Source of the DNA: an uncultured Bacteroidales bacterium
Lineage (GTDB): Bacteria > Bacteroidota > Bacteroidia > Bacteroidales > UBA932
Direction of reading: 5' to 3'
NCBI GenBank assembly: GCA_902491795.1
Contig: CABUIX010000019.1
Span: 1 to 37,351, forward strand
Length of the DNA: 37,351 nucleotides
Part shown: piece by piece, positions 10,001-17,205 of the stretch
Position numbering within the stretch: the first letter of the stretch is position 1
Layout: each line of letters begins with the position of its first letter
Notes under the pieces: model-generated
Database searches by the model: none
Seen by the model: only the letters and a program-made list of their open reading frames with translations
Told to the model about the DNA's origin: nothing
Program-made: the position numbers and the translations under genes

Positions 10001-11291
10001 AATCGACGAGAACACCGGAATCACCTTCTCCCAGTACGACGTTCCCTACGGAGCAGTGCTCTACAAGAACGATGGCGACAAGGTGAAGAAAGGCGACCTG
10101 ATCTGCGCTTGGGATCCCTACAACGCAACCACAATCGTGGAGACGGCAGGTACCCTGCACTTCGAGAACATGATCGAAGGAAGCACCTACCAGAAGGAAA
10201 GTGCCGATGAGTTCTCAACCGTTACCGACAAGGTCATCATCGAGTCCAAGGACAAGACCAAGACCCCGACCATCGTCATCACCGGAGAGAACGGCGAAAG
10301 CCTCAGGCAGTACAACCTTCCTGTTGGAGCCCACATCCTCATGGAGGACGGCGACAAGGTAAAGGTCGGCGACATCATCGTGAAGATTCCGCGTGCAATC
10401 GGAAAGGCAAGCGACATCACCGGAGGTTTGCCCCGCGTCACCGAACTCTTCGAGGCCCGCAACCCGTCAAGCCCGGCAATCCTGTCCGAGATCAACGGCG
10501 AGGTCCTCATGGGCAAGGTTAAGAGAGGTAACCGCGAAATCATCGTGCACAACAAGTACGGTGTCGAGAAACACTACCTCGTACCTCTTACCAAGCAGAT
10601 TCTCGTCCAGGAGAACGACTATGTCAAGGCCGGATCAAGGCTCTCCGACGGCGGCGTGTCACCTTCCGACATTCTCAACATCCTTGGCCCTGTAAAGGCA
10701 CAGGAATACATTGTGAATGAGGTTCAGGCCGTATACCGCCTTCAGGGTGTGAAGATCAACGACAAGCACTTCGAAATCATCGTGCGCCAGATGATGCGCA
10801 AGGTTGAGATCACCAACCCCGGTGACACCGAATTCCTCGATGAGGAGATGGTGGACAGGTGGAAGTTCATGGATGTCAACGACAACATCTACGGCAAGTA
10901 TGTTGTTCTCACGGCCGGTGGCTCACAGAAGTACAGCGAAGGACAGATCATCAATGCACGCGAGGTACGCAGCGAAAACGAATCTCTCGGCAGACAGGGT
11001 CTCGAACTGATGTCTGTACGTCCTGCAAGACCTGCTACCGCAAGGCTTGTGCTGCAGGGAATCACCCGCGCAGCCCTCAAGACCGACAGCTTCATATCTG
11101 CCGCATCATTCCAGGAGACCACCAAGGTCCTCAGCGAAGCTGCAATCCGCGGCCGCGTTGACCACCTCGAAGGACTTAAGGAGAATGTCATCTGCGGACA
11201 TCTGATTCCTGCCGGAACAGGTCTCAAGGCCTACCAGGACATCATCGTCGGACGCAAGGACGAACTTGCACAGGAGCTCAACGAACTCTAG
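7041..11291 (+). CDS. rpoC: DNA-directed RNA polymerase subunit beta-prime
   Basis: The beta-prime subunit carries the catalytic magnesium site of RNA polymerase. The 1416-residue product has an N-terminal zinc ribbon (Cys68, Cys70, Cys83, Cys86). The absolutely conserved NADFDGD motif has its magnesium ligands at Asp470, Asp472 and Asp474. The trigger-loop/bridge-helix region and the second zinc site (CESRKGVCAKCYG) are also present. No inteins or breaks are seen. It forms an operon with rpoB and is followed by an intrinsic terminator. Confidence 0.98.
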   Translation: MPTFNNKDNKTKSNFQTISISLASPEDIMERSCGEVLKPETVNYRTYKPEREGLFCEMIFGPTKDYECYCGKYKRIRYRGIVCDRCKVEVTEKKVRRERTGHIKLTVPVAHIWYFKSAPNKISALLGLPAKKLESVIYYEKYIVVQPGASGLDKMAMLSEDEYLDVLAKLPGNENLPDSDPEKFIAKMGAEGIYDLLKEIDVDELGKQLRQRMLVETSQQRKTEILKRLQVVKWFQESKGKNRPEWMIMDVIPVIPPDLRPLVPLDGGRFATSDLNDLYRRVIIRNNRLKRLIEIKAPEVILRNEKRMLQEAVDSLFDNSKKSSAVKSESNRALKSLSDSLKGKQGRFRQNLLGKRVDYSARSVIVVGPELNMHECGLPKFMAAELYKPFIIRKLIERGIVKTVKSAKKIVDRKDPVIWDILENVMKGHPVLLNRAPTLHRLGIQAFQPRMIEGKAIQLHPLACTAFNADFDGDQMAVHLPLGNAAIMEAQLLMLGSQNILNPANGAPITVPSQDMVLGLYYITKIRPGAKGENKCFYSPEEVIVAYDEKAIEMHAKIKVRLPIDKQDPSKGTQLVETTAGRIIVNQFVPDEVPYVNELLGKKALRKIITEVIKHTGVTRTAKFLDDIKNLGYDQAFRAGISFNLGDVIVPKEKTTLVEEAYKQVASIRDDYDNGFITNNERYNKVIDLWSAVDNKLTKIVTQQISADQQGFNPVFMMLDSGARGSTTQIKQLCGMRGLMAKPQKAGASGADIIENPIVSNLKEGMTVLEYFISTHGARKGLADTALKTADAGYLTRRLVDVSHDVIITEEDCGTLRGLIATAIKNKDDVVESLGERILGRTSVHDIFNPLTGELIIKAGEEIREKEADLIDSLPIEQVEIRSVLTCESRKGVCAKCYGRNLATSRMVERGEVVGVIAAQSIGEPGTQLTLRTFHVGGTASSSAADSSIESKYDGVLNFEELRTIERITDDGKTENVVVSRMTELRIIDENTGITFSQYDVPYGAVLYKNDGDKVKKGDLICAWDPYNATTIVETAGTLHFENMIEGSTYQKESADEFSTVTDKVIIESKDKTKTPTIVITGENGESLRQYNLPVGAHILMEDGDKVKVGDIIVKIPRAIGKASDITGGLPRVTELFEARNPSSPAILSEINGEVLMGKVKRGNREIIVHNKYGVEKHYLVPLTKQILVQENDYVKAGSRLSDGGVSPSDILNILGPVKAQEYIVNEVQAVYRLQGVKINDKHFEIIVRQMMRKVEITNPGDTEFLDEEMVDRWKFMDVNDNIYGKYVVLTAGGSQKYSEGQIINAREVRSENESLGRQGLELMSVRPARPATARLVLQGITRAALKTDSFISAASFQETTKVLSEAAIRGRVDHLEGLKENVICGHLIPAGTGLKAYQDIIVGRKDELAQELNEL

Positions 11292-11316
11292 TGACAGTTC
11301 ATCCCAACACATACTG

Positions 11317-11352
11317 AGAACGCCGGGGCAGATGCTCCGGCGTTCTTGTTTG
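11317..11352 (+). terminator. Rho-independent terminator after rpoC
   Basis: A perfect 10-bp GC-rich stem (AGAACGCCGG at 11317-11326 with its complement at 11337-11346) is followed by a T-rich stretch (TGTTTGTTGTTG). It lies 26 bases past the rpoC stop and 41 bases before the end of the convergent cysS. It would end the ribosomal/RNA polymerase operon. The T-run is interrupted by G, so efficiency is uncertain. Confidence 0.75.
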
Positions 11353-11392
11353 TTGTTGTATGGTCGGCTGAATGAACAGCCTTACTGTATTG

Positions 11393-12919
11393 TCAGTCCA
11401 TGCTCCATTCGGCACCGTCCTTGGTATCCTTGACACTGATGCCGAGAGCCTTCAGGCTGTCGCGGATATGATCAGAAGTTGCCCAATCCTTTGATGCCTT
11501 GGCCTTGGCGCGCTGGTCAAGGACCATGTCCATGAGCCCCGAAATGACCTTTCCGGAATTCCCTTCCGAAAGTTCCTCATCCTTGAGGCCGAGCACTCCG
11601 AATACGATGTCGTCAAAGATCTGCACGAGAGTGTCAAGGTCGGCTTTTGAGAGCTTTGCCTGACCGGCCTTTGCGCAGTTGATGATCCTGACTGCCTCGG
11701 AAATGCAGGCCAGGGCGACAGGCGTGTTCAGGTCGTCGCACAGGGCATCGTAGACACCGTCAAAGACAGCCTTGACCTCAGGCGAATCAGCACTGCAGCT
11801 GTCAGGGGCCACAGGAATCTGCTCCTCTCCGTACTGCCAGCAAGGCATTTTGGAACCGGACATGGCATAGAGATCCCTTGCCGCCTGCATTATTCGCTTC
11901 AGTCCCTTTTCGGCAGCCTGCAGAGCCTCGTTCGAAAAGTCAAGTGTCCCGCGGTAATGAGCCTGCAGGATGAAGAACCTGATGGTCATCGGAGAATATG
12001 CCTGCTCGAGTTTCGGATGATTGCCGGAGAAGAGTTCGGGGAGCGTGATGAAGTTTCCAAGAGACTTCCCCATCTTCTGCCCGTTGATCGTTATCATGTT
12101 GTTGTGAACCCAGTAACGGACTCCCTGTGTGCCGCGGCAGGCCTCATTCTGCGCAATCTCGCATTCGTGGTGAGGAAAGACCAGATCCATGCCTCCGCCA
12201 TGGATGTCGAATTCGGAACCGAGATACTTCTCCCCCATCACCGAGCATTCAAGATGCCATCCGGGGAACCCAACGCTCCAAGGCGAAGGCCAGCGCATTA
12301 TATGCTCCGGTTCGGCTTTCTTCCAGAGTGCGAAATCGAAGGCGTGGCGCTTGTCGGACTGTCCGTCAAGACTGCGTGTTCCCTCGAGGGTATCGTCAAG
12401 GTTGCGTCCCGAGAGCACACCGTAATGGTAGTCCTTGTTGTACTTCTCGACATCGAAATAAACGCTTCCGTTGCTCACATAGGCATAGCCGGCATCGAGA
12501 ATCTTCTTTATTGCCTCGATCTGCTCGATAATGTGGCCGGAGGCCCTTGGCTCTATCGAAGGAGGTGCCACATTCAGAAGCCTCATGGCCTCATGATAAC
12601 GCAGCGTGTATGTCTGCACGACTTCCATAGGTTCAAGCTGCTCGAGCCTCGCCTTGCGGGCAATCTTGTCCTCCCCCTCATCGGCATCATGTTCCAGATG
12701 ACCCACATCGGTGATGTTGCGCACATATCGCACCTTGTAGCCAAGATGACGCAGAAACTTGAACAGCACATCGTAGGTCACGCCCGGACGGGCATGTCCT
12801 AGATGGGCATCCCCGTAGACGGTAGGGCCGCACACATACATGCCTACATGGCCCGGATGCACCGGCACAAAAAGTTCCTTCTTCCGGGAAAGGGTATTTG
12901 TAAGTCTGAAATCTCTCAT
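11393..12919 (-). CDS. cysS: Cysteine--tRNA ligase
   Basis: The enzyme charges tRNA-Cys with cysteine using ATP. The 508-residue product is a class I synthetase with the HIGH-type signature HLGH (residues 39-42) and the KMSKS-type loop KMGKS (282-286). The catalytic zinc ligands line up as Cys30, Cys225, His250 and Glu254. It is somewhat longer than the E. coli enzyme (461 residues) but close to other Bacteroidota homologues. The ATG at 12919 gives the usual start just before the domain that contains Cys30. The gene is a single unit, convergent with rpoC and divergent from the exonuclease III gene. Confidence 0.97.
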   Translation of the reverse strand: MRDFRLTNTLSRKKELFVPVHPGHVGMYVCGPTVYGDAHLGHARPGVTYDVLFKFLRHLGYKVRYVRNITDVGHLEHDADEGEDKIARKARLEQLEPMEVVQTYTLRYHEAMRLLNVAPPSIEPRASGHIIEQIEAIKKILDAGYAYVSNGSVYFDVEKYNKDYHYGVLSGRNLDDTLEGTRSLDGQSDKRHAFDFALWKKAEPEHIMRWPSPWSVGFPGWHLECSVMGEKYLGSEFDIHGGGMDLVFPHHECEIAQNEACRGTQGVRYWVHNNMITINGQKMGKSLGNFITLPELFSGNHPKLEQAYSPMTIRFFILQAHYRGTLDFSNEALQAAEKGLKRIMQAARDLYAMSGSKMPCWQYGEEQIPVAPDSCSADSPEVKAVFDGVYDALCDDLNTPVALACISEAVRIINCAKAGQAKLSKADLDTLVQIFDDIVFGVLGLKDEELSEGNSGKVISGLMDMVLDQRAKAKASKDWATSDHIRDSLKALGISVKDTKDGAEWSMD

Positions 12920-12938
12920 GTCTGAAAAACTTAGATTG

Positions 12939-12946
12939 CGAATATA
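12939..12946 (-). promoter_or_regulatory. Candidate -7 box for cysS
   Basis: On the minus strand the sequence reads TATATTCG, one base off the Bacteroidota -7 consensus TAnnTTTG. It ends 19 bases before the cysS start codon. No clear -33 TTG was found at the right distance. Confidence 0.4.
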
Positions 12947-12972
12947 AGAAATATAATGCTTACTTTAGCCTC

Positions 12973-13722
12973 ATGAAATTCATCAGTTGGAATGTGAACG
13001 GACTCAGGGCCGCCGCCGGAAAAGGATTTGCCGATGCGTTCAGGGCCCTTGACGCGGATTTTTTCTGTCTGCAGGAGACGAAACTGCAGCAGGGGCAGCT
13101 GGACCTCGAATTTGAGGGCTACAGCTCATGGTGGAACTATGCCGAGAAGAAAGGATATTCCGGGACATGCATCTACAGCCGTGTCCCCGTGCTCGGTGCG
13201 AGTTACGGACTCGGAATCGACGAGCATGACAGGGAAGGCCGCGTGATAACCCTGGAACTCCCGGATTTCTATCTGGTCAATGTCTATACCCCCAACTCCC
13301 AGGACGGGCTCAAAAGACTCGACTACCGCATGCAGTGGGAAGACGCATTCAGAAAATACCTCAACTCCCTTGCAGCCGAAAAGGGCGTGATAGTCTGCGG
13401 AGACATGAATGTGGCCCACAATGAGATTGACCTGAAGAACCCGGCAACGAACCACTTCAATGCGGGATTTTCGGACGAGGAAAGAGGCAAGATGACGGAA
13501 CTTCTGGCTTCCGGTTTCTGCGACAGCTGGAGATGGCAGCATCCTGACGAGGTGAAATACTCATGGTGGTCATACCGAATGCGCGCCCGTGAGCGCAACG
13601 CCGGGTGGCGCATAGACTATTTCCTGGTATCGGACAAGCTCAAAGACCGCATTGTCTCCACCGAAATCCACAACGAAATATTCGGTTCAGACCACTGCCC
13701 TGTGGAACTGGTCCTGGAGTGA
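12973..13722 (+). CDS. xth: Exodeoxyribonuclease III (AP endonuclease, ExoIII/APE1 family)
   Basis: The enzyme cleaves DNA at abasic sites and removes 3' blocking groups in base-excision repair. The 249-residue product has the family motifs in order: WNVNGLRA (residues 6-13), LQETK with metal-binding Glu35, a YTPNSQ segment, GDMNVAHNEIDL with the catalytic Asp/Asn, and the terminal GSDHCPVEL with the catalytic Asp-His pair. Full length with no domain additions. It is transcribed alone, divergent from cysS with a 53-base gap, and convergent with the DUF368 gene 9 bases away. Confidence 0.95.
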   Translation: MKFISWNVNGLRAAAGKGFADAFRALDADFFCLQETKLQQGQLDLEFEGYSSWWNYAEKKGYSGTCIYSRVPVLGASYGLGIDEHDREGRVITLELPDFYLVNVYTPNSQDGLKRLDYRMQWEDAFRKYLNSLAAEKGVIVCGDMNVAHNEIDLKNPATNHFNAGFSDEERGKMTELLASGFCDSWRWQHPDEVKYSWWSYRMRARERNAGWRIDYFLVSDKLKDRIVSTEIHNEIFGSDHCPVELVLE

Positions 13723-13731
13723 CGCCTGCCG

Positions 13732-14661
13732 TCAGTGTTGCTTCACGTCCTTGCGCAGCGCAAGCAGTTCAAGCACGGTCACGAGCGCCGCACCGGCGAT
13801 GCAGCATATGACAGCGGCCGGGACCTGCATGTCAATCTCGGCAATCGATCCGGTGCGCAGAAGCTGGGCCTCCGTAACGGTCGCCATGTCGCTCCATGGC
13901 CACACCTTCACGAGTGAACCGATGATGAAGCCGGCAAGGACCAGAAGAGTTGACCTGTGGTACCGGGCAAGGAGCCAGTGCAAGAACTTCGAGAACGACA
14001 ATATTCCAACCACGGCACCAAGCACAAACACGACCAGCACCATGTAGTCCAGGGCCACACCGTCACCCGACATTATCCTTGTCAGCGTCGACAGCATGAA
14101 TTCATACTTGCCGAGGATAAGCAGTATGAAGCTGCCGCTGATTCCCGGAAGAATCATGGCACAGATCGCGATTGCCCCTGAAAGGAATATAAACCAGAGA
14201 GCATCGGGAGTCTCTGTCGGAGAGAGGGTGCACACGACAACGCCGAGAATGATTCCGAGCACGAGCATCACTCCGTCCTTCGGCTTCCAGTCCTTGAGCT
14301 CCCTGAGGATGAAGACTGACGAAGCCACTATCAGCCCGAAGAAGAAAGCCCATGTCGGGACAGGGAGATAAGCCAGAAGATAGGTCATCAGCTTGGCCAG
14401 CGACATCACGCTGATCAGGATACCCGCAAAGACTGCCACAAGGAAATTCCCGTTGATGTGCTTCCAGAAGTCGCGGAACTTTCCGCCGAAAAGAAGCCTG
14501 ACAGCCTGTCCGTTTATGGAATTGATGGAACCGACAAGTTCCTCGTAGATTCCTGTCATGAATGCGATTGTGCCCCCGGACACTCCGGGAATCACGTCAG
14601 CTGCCCCCATGCCTATGCCTTTGAGGGCCACAAGAAAATATCTGCTCAACGATTTTTTCAT
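13732..14661 (-). CDS. DUF368 family membrane protein (PopT-type undecaprenyl-phosphate translocase family)
   Basis: The 309-residue product is a polytopic membrane protein with about eight hydrophobic segments. It carries the two DUF368 signature repeats: ADVIPGVSGGT (about residues 21-31) and MILPGISGSF (about 169-178). The related half-motifs suggest two inverted membrane repeats. DUF368 proteins (PopT), like DedA proteins (UptA), were recently shown to return undecaprenyl phosphate across the cytoplasmic membrane for reuse in envelope polymer synthesis. Assignment to the family is firm; substrate in this organism is inferred. It is the last gene of a minus-strand operon and overlaps the upstream DUF6913 gene by 4 bases (ATGA), implying translational coupling. 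Confidence 0.9.
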   Translation of the reverse strand: MKKSLSRYFLVALKGIGMGAADVIPGVSGGTIAFMTGIYEELVGSINSINGQAVRLLFGGKFRDFWKHINGNFLVAVFAGILISVMSLAKLMTYLLAYLPVPTWAFFFGLIVASSVFILRELKDWKPKDGVMLVLGIILGVVVCTLSPTETPDALWFIFLSGAIAICAMILPGISGSFILLILGKYEFMLSTLTRIMSGDGVALDYMVLVVFVLGAVVGILSFSKFLHWLLARYHRSTLLVLAGFIIGSLVKVWPWSDMATVTEAQLLRTGSIAEIDMQVPAAVICCIAGAALVTVLELLALRKDVKQH

Positions 14662-15143
14662 TTAATTTTCAGTAAGAATCCGGCAATTTCGTCAAATGCC
14701 GCACGCTGGTCAACTTCCTTCCCTCCTGATGGAGGGCAAACCACAAGGTCAAAAACATCTCCGGGAATCTGACGTCGGCCAACCTTGAATCCGGCAGGAC
14801 TGCACCTGGTTTCGAATTCTGCGGCGAAATTCATGGGGTTGTCGGACAGACAGACGAACAGGTCCTCCGTCCGCTGGGCCCCTGCCGGCATCCTGAACTT
14901 GCGCCGCATGAAGCCGGCATAGTTCAACTGATCCTTTTCCGGGCTCAGTATCAAGAGCTCTATGCCGTGCGCGGAGAAAAATTTCCGCACCGCATCTTCC
15001 GCAGCTTGCGCACCCGGGAGTTCCCTGTCGACAAAAACGGCCGCCGACCTGATCCCCGAAATCGGGACAATGCCCTGCGGCATCCTGCTTGCGGATTTTT
15101 TCAGGGCAAAGTGCCTCAGCACATATTTCAGGGGACTTGTCAT
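14658..15143 (-). CDS. DUF6913 family protein of unknown function
   Basis: A 161-residue soluble protein without signal peptide or membrane segment. Its layout matches DUF6913, a small Bacteroidota family: a basic N-terminus (about residues 1-22), an alternating hydrophobic and charged core with the segment AAVFVDRELP (34-43), a middle LFVCLSDNP strand, and a C-terminal GFKVGRRQIPGDVFDLVV region. Function is not known. It lies between a PfkB-type kinase gene and the DUF368 gene and overlaps both by 4 bases, so the three are very probably translated as a unit. Confidence 0.7.
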   Translation of the reverse strand: MTSPLKYVLRHFALKKSASRMPQGIVPISGIRSAAVFVDRELPGAQAAEDAVRKFFSAHGIELLILSPEKDQLNYAGFMRRKFRMPAGAQRTEDLFVCLSDNPMNFAAEFETRCSPAGFKVGRRQIPGDVFDLVVCPPSGGKEVDQRAAFDEIAGFLLKIK

Positions 15144-16141
15144 TTCTGTCCGGCAGAAGCAATGAGTTCGCGCAGTTCGCGCTTGGCTATCTTCCAGCGG
15201 GGGATGTCAATCTTGGTGCCTATCACCTCCACGACCTTGGCCGCGATGATGGACCCGGCCTCTCCGCATACCTTGAGAGGAAGACCCAGAGAATGCGCGT
15301 ACAGAAATCCGGCCGCATAAGTGTCACCGGCCCCTGTGGCATCGACGGTATCGGCCGGCCAGGCTTCGATGAAATGGCATTCGTCACCAGACTTGACCCA
15401 GCTTCCGTCCTTGCCTATCTTCACGACTGCTATCCGGCACATTTTAGCTATCTCATCAAGCGCTGCCCTTGGGTCTCCGAGCTTGGTGAAAGACTTGGAT
15501 TCAGTCTCGTTGGCAAAGACTATGTCCACATATTTCTCGACAATGTCATGAAGGAACGCAAGATTCGACTCCACCACATTGTAGGAGGCCATGTCAATAG
15601 AGATTATACACCCGGCCTTGTGGGCATATTCCACGGCACGGCGCACAAGTCCCTGATTCTGGACAAGATATCCCTCGATATGAAAATAGTCGTAACCCTC
15701 AAACCACTCCGGTTTCAGATCTTCCGGCACAAGGTCGAGAGCCGCACCCAGATAGACGGCAAAGGTCCTTTCGGCATTGCCTCCGCTCACGAAAACCATG
15801 GAGCGCCCGCTGGAGCGCGGGCTCTTGAGCAGCGTGGTCTTGACTCCGTACTGTTCCTGGTCGCTCTTGAAAAGCTGGCCCAGCTCATCGTCGCCTATCT
15901 TGCCTATGAATCCCGAAGGCATCCCGAGTATCGCCGTGCAGGTAATCGTGTTCGCGGCAGAACCTCCCGCGACATATTTTACCCCCAAAGGCTTGAGAGC
16001 GGCCCAGATGCCGTCTCCGGTTTCCATGTCAACATGTTGCATGCTCCCCTTGGGAAGATGAAAGGTAGTGAGAAGACTGTCGTCCGGCAGGACGGCAAGA
16101 ATGTCGGTGAGGGCGTTCCCTATGCCAAGTATAGATTTCAT
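15140..16141 (-). CDS. PfkB (ribokinase) family carbohydrate or nucleoside kinase, adenosine-kinase-like
   Basis: The 333-residue product belongs to the PfkB superfamily, which phosphorylates sugars or nucleosides with ATP. It shows the N-terminal GGSAANT substrate-binding motif (residues 59-65), a GKIGDDELG stretch (80-88) and the C-terminal DATGAGDTYAAGF signature (267-279) with the catalytic base Asp273. Overall features (GNALTDI start, length) are those of the adenosine-kinase-like subgroup common in Bacteroidota, but the substrate cannot be read from sequence. It is the first gene of the operon with the DUF6913 and DUF368 genes. A perfect -7 box lies only 7 bases before its ATG. Confidence 0.88.
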   Translation of the reverse strand: MKSILGIGNALTDILAVLPDDSLLTTFHLPKGSMQHVDMETGDGIWAALKPLGVKYVAGGSAANTITCTAILGMPSGFIGKIGDDELGQLFKSDQEQYGVKTTLLKSPRSSGRSMVFVSGGNAERTFAVYLGAALDLVPEDLKPEWFEGYDYFHIEGYLVQNQGLVRRAVEYAHKAGCIISIDMASYNVVESNLAFLHDIVEKYVDIVFANETESKSFTKLGDPRAALDEIAKMCRIAVVKIGKDGSWVKSGDECHFIEAWPADTVDATGAGDTYAAGFLYAHSLGLPLKVCGEAGSIIAAKVVEVIGTKIDIPRWKIAKRELRELIASAGQK

Positions 16142-16148
16142 ATGGATA

Positions 16149-16156
16149 CAAAATTA
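16149..16156 (-). promoter_or_regulatory. -7 box before the PfkB-kinase operon
   Basis: On the minus strand the sequence reads TAATTTTG, an exact match to TAnnTTTG. Only 7 bases separate it from the start codon at 16141. If it is used, the mRNA would have almost no 5' leader. No -33 TTG at standard spacing was seen. Confidence 0.45.
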
Positions 16157-16168
16157 ATATAATTATCG

Positions 16169-16176
16169 TAAATTCG
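16169..16176 (+). promoter_or_regulatory. Candidate -7 box for the UPF0104-asnA operon
   Basis: TAAATTCG differs from TAnnTTTG by one base and ends 30 bases before the ATG at 16207. It sits in the 65-base divergent region shared with the PfkB-kinase gene. No clear -33 element was seen. Confidence 0.4.
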
Positions 16177-16206
16177 CGAACCGCAGCCGGCGCTGCACAC
16201 TGAAGA

Positions 16207-17205
16207 ATGAACAGAACAGCATCAAAGACAATCAAATATCTGCTTTCACTCGCGCTCGCTGGAGTGCTGATATATTTTGCCCTCAGAAGCGTCGACTGGA
16301 GCGCATTCGCATCCGGACTGAGGGAGACACGCTGGGGATACGCAATACTCTTCTTTCTCGTTTCGATACTGGCCCTGGTGTTCAGGGCTGAGCGCTGGCG
16401 GTCAATGATGCTTCCGCTGGATCCCGAAGTCAGGCGCGCCGACACCTGGGATTCCGCGAACGTGGGCAACGTGACCAACGTGGTGCTCCCCGGAGCGGGA
16501 GAATTCGTCAGATGCGCATACATCTCATCGAAGCGCATGACATACGACAAGGCGTTCGGCACCATAGTCAGCGAGCGTGCATGGGACATATTCGCGGTCG
16601 GACTGCTGTTCATTGCCGCAATAGCCGCGCAATGGAGCACCTTCGGCAAGTTCTTCGTGGAGAATATCTGGAAGCCCCTCGGCTCAGGAGCGGACTTTTC
16701 GCTCTGGTGGGCTGCGGCTGCCATCGTGCTGCTCATCGCCGCATACTTCATTCTGGTGTTCCGGCTTCGCGGGCGCAGCAGATTCTTTGAGCGAAACGCA
16801 AGGACCTTGTCGAATCTCTGGACCGGACTTGCCTCCATAACGAAAGTAAGGAACAAATTGGCATTCATCCTGTACACTGTCGGAATCTGGATAATGTACA
16901 TGCTGATGTGCTACTTCATATTCCAGTCCGTGCCGGAACTTTCGCACCTGACGATGATCGATGCGCTGTTCATCTCCTCGATAGGCAACATAGCCTCCGT
17001 CATTCCCGTCCCCGGAGGAATAGGGGCATACCACTATCTTGTGGCCCTCGCGCTGCAGACACTCTACGGCGCAAGCTGGGAGACCGGCATACTCGCGGCC
17101 ACTCTCAACCATGAGCTTCACGCCATTCTGATCATAGTCGTTGGACTTGTTTCATACCTCAGACTCACCATAAGGAAGAAAAATGCAGCTGACACTACCG
17201 CATGA
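16207..17205 (+). CDS. Lysylphosphatidylglycerol synthase-type (UPF0104) integral membrane protein
   Basis: The 332-residue product has about eight hydrophobic segments and matches the transmembrane half of MprF-type lysylphosphatidylglycerol synthases. Visible cues include the ERWRSMM segment after the second membrane helix, the GAGEFVRCAY motif (residues 98-107) and VIPVPGGIGAYHY (about 265-277). The soluble aminoacyl-transferase domain of MprF is absent, so lipid lysinylation is not expected from this protein alone. Stand-alone UPF0104 proteins are thought to be lipid or isoprenoid-related transporters, but the substrate is unknown. It overlaps asnA by 23 bases. Confidence 0.85.
   Translation: MNRTASKTIKYLLSLALAGVLIYFALRSVDWSAFASGLRETRWGYAILFFLVSILALVFRAERWRSMMLPLDPEVRRADTWDSANVGNVTNVVLPGAGEFVRCAYISSKRMTYDKAFGTIVSERAWDIFAVGLLFIAAIAAQWSTFGKFFVENIWKPLGSGADFSLWWAAAAIVLLIAAYFILVFRLRGRSRFFERNARTLSNLWTGLASITKVRNKLAFILYTVGIWIMYMLMCYFIFQSVPELSHLTMIDALFISSIGNIASVIPVPGGIGAYHYLVALALQTLYGASWETGILAATLNHELHAILIIVVGLVSYLRLTIRKKNAADTTA

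Noticed and set aside
11366..11381. Small hairpin GGCTG/CAGCC after cysS as its terminator
   Set aside because: The stem is only 5 bp and lacks a proper T-run on the minus strand.
11957..12802. 281-codon ORF opposite cysS
   Set aside because: It is antisense to conserved synthetase sequence, with no recognisable domain or start context.
12961..12968. -7-like box TACTTTAG for the exonuclease III gene
   Set aside because: It lies 4 bases before the ATG, so transcription would start at or inside the start codon, and it differs from consensus.
15089..16162. 357-codon plus-strand ORF opposite the PfkB-kinase gene
   Set aside because: The minus-strand frame has clear kinase motifs and operon overlaps; the plus-strand frame has no recognisable features.
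16029..16901. 290-codon minus-strand ORF across the kinase start and the UPF0104 gene
   Set aside because: It crosses a divergent promoter region and two real genes, with an atypical composition.
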